Source: an uncultured Pirellulales bacterium (GTDB lineage Bacteria > Planctomycetota > Planctomycetia > Pirellulales > Lacipirellulaceae). Taken from it: a stretch of DNA of 8,384 bases. Shown here piece by piece: positions 1 to 5,249 of this stretch; position 1 is the stretch's first letter, and every line of letters starts with the position of its first letter. Under the pieces are notes generated by a model. The model had not been told where the DNA came from, ran no database searches, and worked only from the letters and a program-made list of their open reading frames with translations. The stretch covers positions 1 through 8,384 of the forward strand of contig CAMYJY010000080.1 of the NCBI GenBank assembly GCA_947258835.1, given 5' to 3'. Made by a program: the position numbers and the translations under genes.

Positions 1-8
1 AATCTTGC

Positions 9-40
9 TTTCTCTGTGTCTCTGTGGCTCCGTGAGAAAT
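9..40. repeat. Short intergenic repeat of the CTCTGTGTCTCTGTGGC type
   Basis: An 8-bp unit TCTCTGTG is repeated in tandem at 11-18 and 19-26, and the block is bounded by the inverted pair TTTCTC (9-14) and GAGAAA (34-39). I associate this sentence-like motif with intergenic regions of planctomycetes and some other environmental bacteria; that is recollection, not a search. No coding frame or RNA gene is apparent in it. Its function is unknown. Confidence 0.5.
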
Positions 41-66
41 AAATTCAAACGACTTTTGCTATCCAT

Positions 67-150
67 GCTGTCAGCCTCAGCCGGACGCTCTCGATAGCCC
101 CGGTTCTGGCACGTCTCACGGAACCGGGGCTATCGCCCATCGGCTAAGAC
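67..150. repeat. Long perfect hairpin repeat downstream of trmL
   Basis: A 15-bp perfect inverted repeat pairs 92-106 (CGATAGCCCCGGTTC) with 121-135 (GAACCGGGGCTATCG) around a 14-nt loop, and an outer AGCCG/CGGCT pair (79-83 with 141-145) can extend it. The right arm and its flank (about 122-150) align with 2072-2100 elsewhere in the window, so this is a dispersed repeat and not just a terminator. It lies about 35 bp past the trmL stop codon. No T-tract follows on either strand, so intrinsic termination is possible but unproven. Together with the element at 9-40 this is all I see in the non-coding stretch 1-171. Confidence 0.7.
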
Positions 151-171
151 AGAGGTGGGACCGCCCCCCGT

Positions 172-663
172 TCAAGCCGGGGGCAGGCTCTGCCGCTCTT
201 CCCATTGGCGCAGGGCCTCATAGCTCGCCACGGCCACCGTGTTGGAAAGGTTTAGGCTGCGTACCACGGCTCGTGTGGGGAGGCGTAGACAATGTTGGTC
301 CTGCTGGGCTAGCAGGTCTGCTGGCAAACCCTGGGATTCGGGGCCAAAGACGAACACATCGCCCACGGAGTATTGTACCTCCGTATAGATGCGCGTTGCC
401 TTTTTGCTGAAAAACCAGGTCTGTTGTGGGCCTGGCAGGTGCCGCTGCAAGTCGGCCCAGTCATCCACCACCTGCCACTCCAAATGCTGCCAATAGTCCA
501 TCCCAGCGCGGCGGAGGTGATAGTCATCCACACGAAATCCCAGCGGCCGCACCAGCCATAACTTGGCCCCCACCGCCAGGCAGGTACGTCCCACGCTGCC
601 CGTGTTGTGGGGAATTTCTGGCTGATACAAGACTACGTGCAGACGAGGTGCGTACTTTTCCAT
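172..663 (-). CDS. trmL: tRNA (cytidine(34)-2'-O)-methyltransferase (SPOUT family, TrmL type)
   Basis: The 163-residue protein matches the TrmL/YibK family over its whole length (E. coli TrmL is about 157 residues). The three SPOUT motifs are visible: PEIPHNTGSVGRT near 15-27, with the conserved Asn at 20; FGPESQGLP at 107-115; and RSLNLSNTVAVASYEALRQ near 135-153, which forms the trefoil-knot SAM site. Also typical is the LRRAGMDYW stretch near 50-58. The family uses SAM to methylate the ribose 2'-OH of the wobble base (C34 or cmnm5U34) in tRNA-Leu isoacceptors, in the cytoplasm as a homodimer. The ATG start gives a natural N-terminus, but no Shine-Dalgarno is seen; a 14-bp dyad sits just upstream instead. 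hcp ends 30 bp upstream on the same strand, so co-transcription is plausible but functionally unexplained. Confidence 0.93.
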   Translation of the reverse strand: MEKYAPRLHVVLYQPEIPHNTGSVGRTCLAVGAKLWLVRPLGFRVDDYHLRRAGMDYWQHLEWQVVDDWADLQRHLPGPQQTWFFSKKATRIYTEVQYSVGDVFVFGPESQGLPADLLAQQDQHCLRLPTRAVVRSLNLSNTVAVASYEALRQWEERQSLPPA

Positions 664-667
664 GGGA

Positions 668-681
668 GTTATCGTGATAAC
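668..681. promoter_or_regulatory. 14-bp dyad between hcp and the trmL start
   Basis: GTTATC and GATAAC flank a 2-bp centre five bases upstream of the trmL ATG, where a ribosome binding site would be expected. It could be an operator, or in RNA a small 5-bp hairpin that affects trmL initiation. It is short and may be chance. Confidence 0.25.
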
Positions 682-693
682 GATGGACGCATG

Positions 694-1983
694 TCAGGTC
701 AGCACAGCCGCCAGATCCGCCTCCGCATTGGCACCGGTCAGTCGCAAGTCAAATTCCTCCTGTAGCCGGCGGAAAACGTTGGGCGATACAAACGGCGGCG
801 GGTTGGGGCCAATCGTGATCCCCCGCACACCCAAGTGCAGCAAGGTCAGCAGCACCGCCACGGCCTTTTGCTCAAACCAGGAGATAACGAGGGTCAGCGG
901 CAGGTCATTCACCGAGCAATCAAAGGCCTCGGCCAGGGCCGTGGCCACGGCGATCGCCCCATACGCATCATTGCACTGCCCCATATCCATCAGCCGCGGC
1001 AGCCCCAGGTGCATGCCGTAATCGTGTTCGCGAATGCGAAACTTGCCGCAGCCTAGCGTCAAAATAAAGGAGTCTTCCGGGGTAGCCCGGGCATAGTCCG
1101 AAAAATAATTCCGCCCGGGTTCCGCGCCGTCGCACCCGCCAATCACGAAGAACCGACTGATCTGCCCCGCCCGCACTGCAGCCACGATCGTCTCGGCCGC
1201 GTCCAGGAGCACGCTGCGATGGTACCCCACCGTCGAGCTGCCTTGCCGTGCCTCGGCACAGGGAGGGCAGGTGGCGGCCTGGCTGATCACTGGTGAAAAG
1301 TCGCCGTCCTGCAAGCGGGTGCCCCCTGGCACCGCCGTGAACCGCGTCGTGAAAATCCGCCCCGCATATTCCGGTGGCGGCGTGAGAATGCAGTTGGTGG
1401 TCGCTACAATCGGTCCCGGAAACGCGGGGAATTCTTGCTTCTGTTTCTGCCATCCACCGCCGTAATGCCCGGCTAGGTGGGGATGCTCACGGAAGCGAGG
1501 GTACATGTGCGCAGGCAGCATCTCGCCATGGGTGTAGACCTGGAGGTCGGTCCCCTCCACCGCCTGCAATAAATCCCACAAGTCCACCAAATCATGCCCC
1601 GTCACCAGAATCCCCTGGCCAGCACGGGTCCCCTCCTGCACCACCGTGGGTGCGGGCGGGCCAAAAGTTTCCACATGCCCCTCGTCCAGCAGCTGCATCA
1701 CCCGCAGGTTCTTTTCTCCTACCTCCAAGGCGATTTCGAGCAGGGACTCCAAGTCAAAATTGACATTGGTCATCGTGCTAAACAAGGCATCCTCGATAAA
1801 TGCCGAGACCGCCTCATCACTCTGACCCAACCGCCGGGCGTGACTGGCGTAAGCGGCCATGCCCTTTAAGCCATAGAGAATCATTTCCTGGACGGATTGC
1901 ACGTCCTCGTCTTTGCCGCACACACCTGGGCTCGTCTGACAGGCCACGCCGCGGAACGACTGTTCACATTGATTGCACCACAT
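694..1983 (-). CDS. hcp: Hybrid cluster protein (hydroxylamine/NO reductase), short class III form
   Basis: The 429-residue protein is recognisable end to end as Hcp. The N-terminal cluster ligands are Cys3, Cys6, Cys15 and Cys22 (CNQCEQ...CGK). All expected hybrid-cluster ligands are present: His130 (GHDL), Glu154 (THGEMLPA), Cys198 (TTNC), Cys284 (GGCDGA, the persulfide cysteine position), Cys312 (LGCGKF), Cys337 (GQCNDAY), and Glu371 and Lys373 (WFEQKA). E. coli-type Hcp is about 550 residues; about 115 residues of the N-terminal helical region are absent here, as in class III Hcps of archaea and thermophilic or anaerobic bacteria. Known family activities are hydroxylamine reduction, NO reduction and protein S-nitrosylation in the cytoplasm under anoxic or nitrosative conditions. 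An AGGAG at 1994-1998 lies 10 bp before the ATG, so the start is well supported. A divergent Fe-S Rrf2 regulator is the next gene, which fits NO- or redox-controlled expression. Confidence 0.95.
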   Translation of the reverse strand: MWCNQCEQSFRGVACQTSPGVCGKDEDVQSVQEMILYGLKGMAAYASHARRLGQSDEAVSAFIEDALFSTMTNVNFDLESLLEIALEVGEKNLRVMQLLDEGHVETFGPPAPTVVQEGTRAGQGILVTGHDLVDLWDLLQAVEGTDLQVYTHGEMLPAHMYPRFREHPHLAGHYGGGWQKQKQEFPAFPGPIVATTNCILTPPPEYAGRIFTTRFTAVPGGTRLQDGDFSPVISQAATCPPCAEARQGSSTVGYHRSVLLDAAETIVAAVRAGQISRFFVIGGCDGAEPGRNYFSDYARATPEDSFILTLGCGKFRIREHDYGMHLGLPRLMDMGQCNDAYGAIAVATALAEAFDCSVNDLPLTLVISWFEQKAVAVLLTLLHLGVRGITIGPNPPPFVSPNVFRRLQEEFDLRLTGANAEADLAAVLT

Positions 1984-1993
1984 AGCGGATGAT

Positions 1994-1998
1994 CTCCT
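1994..1998 (-). promoter_or_regulatory. Shine-Dalgarno of hcp
   Basis: AGGAG on the minus strand, 10 bases before the hcp ATG. It is one of the few clear ribosome binding sites in the window and fixes the start. Confidence 0.7.
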
Positions 1999-2006
1999 AT
2001 TCTCAC

Positions 2007-2124
2007 TAGTTCCAAATTGAGCCGCACGTGCTTGCGTTGGGTGCTAGGCTAGCAGACGTTCATTGTGGATTCACCCGAGGCTAGTGCCTACGGCTGACAG
2101 CCTCCGGTACCCAATTTGGAACTA
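2007..2124. repeat. MITE-like 118-bp element with terminal inverted repeats
   Basis: The ends are a perfect 13-bp inverted pair: TAGTTCCAAATTG (2007-2019) and CAATTTGGAACTA (2112-2124). If the outer TA is read as a TA target duplication, the terminal repeats are 11 bp. Inside is a hairpin pairing 2073-2082 with 2099-2108 (9 of 10 positions) that contains a GCC-TAC-GGC sub-stem, plus a GCTAG/CTAGC dyad at 2043-2053. It encodes no protein. A further copy of the end sequence, CTAGTTCCAA, occurs at 2229-2238. The element sits in the hcp leader region, so it may carry or disrupt hcp promoter signals. No transposase is nearby, so any mobility would need one elsewhere. It could instead be a structured RNA or a REP-like sequence. 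Confidence 0.55.
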
Positions 2125-2248
2125 CTGAATCTTATTAAAAACGTTTGCCGAGCAGGGCCTGCCCCGCCTCGGTGGCGATGGGAACCTGCCGGCCACGACT
2201 CTCCACTCCCCTGCTGCAGCAAGCTTACCTAGTTCCAACGGTAAGTAC

Positions 2249-2264
2249 AAGATAAAAATATCTT
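2249..2264. promoter_or_regulatory. Candidate operator: AAGATA-N4-TATCTT dyad
   Basis: A perfect 6-4-6 inverted repeat lies in the AT-rich island of the otherwise GC-rich hcp/rrf2 intergenic region. Rrf2 proteins bind AT-rich dyads of this kind, often autoregulating and controlling the divergent gene. The outer AAGAT...ATCTT resembles the ends of the enterobacterial NsrR consensus, but the total length differs. Assignment to the neighbouring regulator is inference from position. Confidence 0.4.
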
Positions 2265-2270
2265 CTATTC

Positions 2271-2299
2271 TTGAACATCTTTGGCATCCGCTCTAAGCT
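2271..2299 (+). promoter_or_regulatory. Weak candidate sigma70-type promoter for the rrf2-type gene
   Basis: TTGAAC (2271-2276), a 17-bp spacer and TAAGCT (2294-2299) have standard spacing, but the -10 matches only 3 of 6 positions. A better -10 alone, TAAAAT, occurs at 2401-2406 just before the GTG start but lacks a convincing -35. I cannot choose between them. The first lies 7 bp from the AAGATA dyad, consistent with autorepression. Confidence 0.22.
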
Positions 2300-2421
2300 G
2301 GCGGCAGGCGGGGCAGGGTCGCGTTCTGGCAGGCGGGCGACCGGCCCTCCTGCAGACCCAGCATGTCCAACCCCTGTCAGATTTTTTCGCGCCACACACC
2401 TAAAATGAAAAGACGGATGAC

Positions 2422-2835
2422 GTGATTCGCTATGGCAAAACCACACAGACGGCCATTGCGGCCGTGAGTCGCTTGGCCGAGGTCTACGACCTGCAGCAGC
2501 AGCTCTCTTCGCACCAGATCGCGGCTGACCGCCAGTTACCTCAAACGCTCGTCGCCAAACTGCTGACCACGCTCTCGCAAGAGGGCTTGGTCAGCAGCGT
2601 GCGGGGTCCGGGGGGCGGGTACGCGCTGGCACGTCCACCCGGCAGGATCAGTTTGCACGACGTGGTGCAGGTCTTTGAGCGTCAGGACGGTCGGGTATTT
2701 TGCCCGTTCGGCCCCCACTGGTGCGGCAACAACGACCCTTGCCCACTGCACGACGATTACACGGCATTCTCCCAGCAGTTTCTGGCATGGCTCCAACAAA
2801 CGACGCTAGCTTGCTTCTGCCCACCCCCAAAATAG
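2422..2835 (+). CDS. Rrf2-family Fe-S transcriptional regulator (IscR/NsrR-like)
   Basis: The 137-residue protein has the Rrf2 layout. An N-terminal winged helix-turn-helix spans about 1-80, including SSHQIAADRQLPQTLVAKLL and the signature wing RGPGGGYALARP (61-72), and a dimerisation helix and cluster loop follow. The loop holds Cys94, Cys101, Cys107 and His110 (C-x6-C-x5-C-x2-H), nearly the IscR set (C-x5-C-x5-C-x2-H). E. coli NsrR shares the three Cys but not the His. This predicts a [2Fe-2S] or [4Fe-4S] cluster sensing NO, oxygen or Fe-S status. An extra CFC lies at 131-133. GTG at 2422 is the only reasonable start: nearby ATGs at 2405, 2417 and 2432 are out of frame, and the N-terminus MIRYGKTTQTAIAA fits the family. 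The gene is divergent from hcp, a classic NsrR target, so regulation of hcp is likely. Whether it is NsrR or IscR proper cannot be decided here. Confidence 0.88.
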   Translation: MIRYGKTTQTAIAAVSRLAEVYDLQQQLSSHQIAADRQLPQTLVAKLLTTLSQEGLVSSVRGPGGGYALARPPGRISLHDVVQVFERQDGRVFCPFGPHWCGNNDPCPLHDDYTAFSQQFLAWLQQTTLACFCPPPK

Positions 2836-2919
2836 CCAACCTGCCAGCCTGCCCAGACAAAACTGGATGAGCCAGCACCCACCGGCACAGCAGGCCTAGC
2901 AGCGACCGACCGCAATCAC

Positions 2920-2968
2920 CTCGCAACTCGCAACTCGCAACCCGCAACTCGCAACTCGCAACTCGCAA
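2920..2968. repeat. Heptamer tandem repeat (CTCGCAA x7)
   Basis: Seven contiguous 7-bp units run through the rrf2-lpxL intergenic region (2836-3035); the fourth unit is CCCGCAA, the other six are identical. The period is not a multiple of three of any real gene here; read through, it gives a fake ELRVASC-type peptide on the minus strand. Such heptamers recur in planctomycete intergenic regions, to my recollection. Copy number could vary between strains by slippage. The rest of this 200-bp gap shows nothing I can name. Confidence 0.9.
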
Positions 2969-3023
2969 CCCAACTGCCCTTGCCGTTCCGGCCCGCCTTC
3001 CCAGACAATAGGCACCTTTCCCG

Positions 3024-3030
3024 GGAAGGA
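3024..3030 (+). promoter_or_regulatory. Shine-Dalgarno selecting the TTG start of the lpxL-like gene
   Basis: GGAAGGA lies 5 bp before TTG at 3036. It is the reason for choosing this non-ATG start, since the first in-frame ATG lies well inside the family homology. Confidence 0.65.
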
Positions 3031-3035
3031 TCCCT

Positions 3036-3986
3036 TTGCCTAGCCTCTCTCCATCGTTGCGTTTCGTTGTCGACTACGCTGCCTACGTGGCGGTGCGGCT
3101 GTTGGTATGTCTGGTACAGGCACTGCCGCTACATCGTTGCGAGCTACTGGCCCGCCAACTGGGCTGGTTTTGTTGGGAGGTCCTGCGTTTTCGACGGCAG
3201 GTGGTCGAGGAAAACCTGGCGATCGCCTTTCCCCCAGCGGGGGCGTCCCAGCGGGCCCAGCTGGGCCTGGCAATGTGGCAACACCTGCTGCTGATGCTGA
3301 TGGAAATTGCCCACGCCCCGCGGAAACTCAAACGCACCACCTGGCGCCGCTACTCCAGACTGCCCAGCTCGCGAGAGATGTTGGTCCGACTTGTCGATCC
3401 ACGTCCCACCGTGATCATATCTGGGCACTTGGGTAATTTTGAAATTGGCGGCTACCTGCTCGCCCTGCATGGTTTTCCCACGCACACAGTCGCGCGACCG
3501 CTGGATAATCCCTTTCTGGATCGTTATGTGAATGCGTTTCGCAGCTCCACGGGCCAGTACATGCTGTCCAAACAAGGCAGTGGCGGACAAATCACGGAGG
3601 TTCTCCATGCCGGTGGCACATTAGTCCTGCTGGGAGACCAATTTGCCGGGCCCAAGGGCTGTTGGGTAGAATTTTTTGGCCGGCCGGCCTCGACCCATAA
3701 GGCGGTTTCGGTCTTCACCTTGGGCAGTGCAGCCCCCACGGCCGTGACGGCCGCGGTCCGTCGTGAGGGGCCCCTGACGATCGAAATGCAGGTGGCCGAC
3801 ATCATCGATCCGCAGCAAGAGGATTTCTCACTCCACACCATTCCTCTCCTGACGACCTGGTACACCCAGCATTTGGAGGACCTGATCCGCACGGCCCCGG
3901 AGCAATACTGGTGGGTCCATCGGCGCTGGAAAGGACATCCGGACCAACGGCGACAGCGACAGACGCGAAAATCCCCCGCAGCTTAA
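3036..3986 (+). CDS. Lipid A-type lysophospholipid acyltransferase (LpxL/HtrB family)
   Basis: The 316-residue protein has the length and motifs of the LpxL/LpxM late acyltransferases (E. coli LpxL is about 306). An N-terminal hydrophobic segment (about 12-32) anchors it to the inner membrane. The catalytic HX4E box is His131-Glu136 (SGHLGNFEIGG). VLLGDQFAG (197-205) holds the conserved Asp-Gln, and the C-terminal YWWVHRRWK (291-299) is a family signature. These enzymes transfer a fatty acyl chain from acyl-ACP to the primary acyl chains of Kdo2-lipid IVA, or in some relatives to other lipids, on the cytoplasmic face of the inner membrane. Planctomycetes carry Gram-negative-type outer membranes, so a lipid A role fits. 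TTG with a strong Shine-Dalgarno is the chosen start. The basic tail after 299 is variable. The gene stands alone between an rrf2 gene and a GNAT gene with gaps of about 200 bp. Confidence 0.9.
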   Translation: MPSLSPSLRFVVDYAAYVAVRLLVCLVQALPLHRCELLARQLGWFCWEVLRFRRQVVEENLAIAFPPAGASQRAQLGLAMWQHLLLMLMEIAHAPRKLKRTTWRRYSRLPSSREMLVRLVDPRPTVIISGHLGNFEIGGYLLALHGFPTHTVARPLDNPFLDRYVNAFRSSTGQYMLSKQGSGGQITEVLHAGGTLVLLGDQFAGPKGCWVEFFGRPASTHKAVSVFTLGSAAPTAVTAAVRREGPLTIEMQVADIIDPQQEDFSLHTIPLLTTWYTQHLEDLIRTAPEQYWWVHRRWKGHPDQRRQRQTRKSPAA

Positions 3987-4140
3987 CAGCTTACTTTCTG
4001 ATGAGCCACCATGACTGCGTCACCCGGACGGATAAAAATGCCGCTTCCGAGTGTTCAGCTGGAGAAGCTGATTATCTTAGCAGGAAAAAACCTTCGCCGG
4101 CTGCTCTCTTGCGTCCTTTCGCAGGCCTGCCATAATTAAG

Positions 4141-4200
4141 GGCGCCTCCCGGGGGCATTCCCTGCCCCTCCCTCCGACCTGCCCCCTGACCCCCCGCCCA
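4141..4200 (-). other. C-rich leader with G-quadruplex potential on the minus strand
   Basis: Within 40 bases the plus strand has C-tracts at 4160-4162, 4165-4168, 4170-4172, 4182-4186, 4190-4195 and 4197-4199, so the minus (template) strand has six G-tracts of at least three. One loop of nine bases makes it near-canonical for a single quadruplex. A small hairpin, GGGGCA (4152-4157) with TGCCCC (4163-4168), overlaps it. It directly precedes the GNAT start codon, and no Shine-Dalgarno is visible there. The rest of the 3987-4205 gap has no convincing gene. Confidence 0.35.
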
Positions 4201-4205
4201 ACGAC

Positions 4206-5231
4206 GTGCATTGCCTTCGGCCGTTTCGGAATGTTGATCCTCCGCACTTGGCAGAGATCTGGCGTAGCCAGCCGCCCCAGCGGGGTGTTTTGCAGCCGGT
4301 CTCGGCCCCCCTCCTGGAACACGCGGTCTTTTCCAAGATGCATTTCGATCGCCGGGGCCTGATCGTGGCCACGCGCGACGAAGTACCGGTAGGCTTCGTG
4401 CACGCGGGCTTCGGCCCCAACGACGCCGGCACGGCCATCGATACCAGCCTGGGCACGACGCATCTGCTGATGCTCCGCCCGGAACACCAGGACTCCGGCC
4501 TGGCCAACGCCCTGCTGGCAGCCAGCGAGGAGTACTTACGCTCCCGAGGCGCGCAGGTAACCTACGCAGGCGGTATCAAACCGCTGAACTCTTTTTACCT
4601 GGGGCTCTACGGGGGCAGTGAAATTCCAGGGGTGTTGCAAGCCAACACGCTGCTCCGCGAAACGTGCAACCAACGCGGTTATCAAGCCGTGGAACGGGTA
4701 GCGATACTGCAATGTGACTTGGTACGTTTTCGCGCGAAGGTCTCGCATAAAGTCCGACAACTACGGCGCTCGACCCGGGTCGTTGAAAAACACGACCCGC
4801 TGGCGACGACTTGGTGGGAGGCCTGTGTCTGGGGATCCCAGCAACGCGACTATTTTGAGCTAACCGACAAGGCCACCGGCCAGCGGATTGCCGCCGCCGC
4901 CTTCTGGGACATCCAGCCCCTCTCTGCTAGCTGGGGTATTTGCACTGCTGGTTTATGGGACCTGCAGGTCTCCAGCGAGAGGCGGCAACAGGGCTGTGCC
5001 AGTTATCTGCTGGGAGAGGCCTTTCGCCTGCTCAGAAGACGTGGGGTCTCCACCATCGAAGTGCAAACCATGTCCACCAACGCGGCCGCTTTGGCCCTCT
5101 ACCAGTCCCTGGGCTTTGTGGAAGTGGATCATGGGCATGTTTTCCGCAGGGAAGCTACGGTACACAGTGGCATCCATCCTGAGAATACGACCCGTCACAG
5201 CCTACTACTCACGCCGCAGGGCAACCGCTGA
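4206..5231 (+). CDS. Tandem-domain GNAT N-acetyltransferase, substrate unknown
   Basis: The 341-residue protein appears to hold two GNAT folds. The first (about 3-165) has a beta4-like LLML followed by RPEHQDSGLANALL (91-104), an acetyl-CoA pyrophosphate loop of Q-x-x-G-x-A type. The second (about 170-315) has LWDLQVSSERRQQGCASYLL (250-269) with R260-x-x-G263-x-A265, then the usual C-terminal NAAALALYQSLGFVEVD (292-308) with the Asn and Tyr of GNAT motif B. Acetyl-CoA-dependent N-acylation is expected, but the acceptor cannot be read from sequence; the two-domain arrangement recalls MshD and other duplicated GNATs. The start is GTG. The same frame is open back to a TAA at 4137-4139 with no ATG, and no Shine-Dalgarno is visible, so the exact start is less certain. 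The gene ends 11 bp from the convergent htrA-like gene and its stop lies inside a shared hairpin. Confidence 0.8.
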   Translation: MHCLRPFRNVDPPHLAEIWRSQPPQRGVLQPVSAPLLEHAVFSKMHFDRRGLIVATRDEVPVGFVHAGFGPNDAGTAIDTSLGTTHLLMLRPEHQDSGLANALLAASEEYLRSRGAQVTYAGGIKPLNSFYLGLYGGSEIPGVLQANTLLRETCNQRGYQAVERVAILQCDLVRFRAKVSHKVRQLRRSTRVVEKHDPLATTWWEACVWGSQQRDYFELTDKATGQRIAAAAFWDIQPLSASWGICTAGLWDLQVSSERRQQGCASYLLGEAFRLLRRRGVSTIEVQTMSTNAAALALYQSLGFVEVDHGHVFRREATVHSGIHPENTTRHSLLLTPQGNR

Positions 5232-5249
5232 GCAAAGCATGCTCAGCGG
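5225..5249. terminator. Bidirectional hairpin containing both stop codons of convergent genes
   Basis: A perfect 10-bp stem, CCGCTGAGCA (5225-5234) with TGCTCAGCGG (5240-5249), has a 5-nt loop, AAGCA. The GNAT stop (TGA, 5229-5231) is in the left arm and the HtrA stop (TGA on the minus strand, 5243-5245) is in the right arm, so both genes end CGC-TGA inside the same palindrome. No T-tract follows on either side, so termination may need Rho or the stem may mainly protect 3' ends. Confidence 0.65.

Noticed and set aside
968..1453. 161-codon minus-strand open frame inside hcp
   Set aside because: It is a shifted frame on the same strand as hcp, and the hcp frame carries all cluster ligands through this segment.
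2303..2337. Direct repeat GGCAGGCGGG (2303-2312 and 2328-2337)
   Set aside because: Short, GC-rich and low in complexity; readily explained by chance in this composition.
2648..2968. Minus-strand 106-codon frame beginning with RVASCELR repeats
   Set aside because: The start is just translation of the CTCGCAA heptamer array, and the rest is antisense to the rrf2 gene.
2920..2968. Heptamer array considered as a CRISPR or iteron array
   Set aside because: The units are contiguous with no spacers, and no cas, rep or origin features are nearby.
3144..3892. Minus-strand open frames (3144-3608 and 3524-3892) opposite the acyltransferase
   Set aside because: Antisense to conserved LpxL motifs; no domain, signal or ribosome binding site of their own.
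4011..4139. 42-codon plus-strand frame between lpxL and the GNAT gene
   Set aside because: It is in the same frame as the GNAT gene and closed by TAA, with no Shine-Dalgarno, no recognisable motif and ordinary intergenic composition. It could be a small leader peptide, but nothing supports it.
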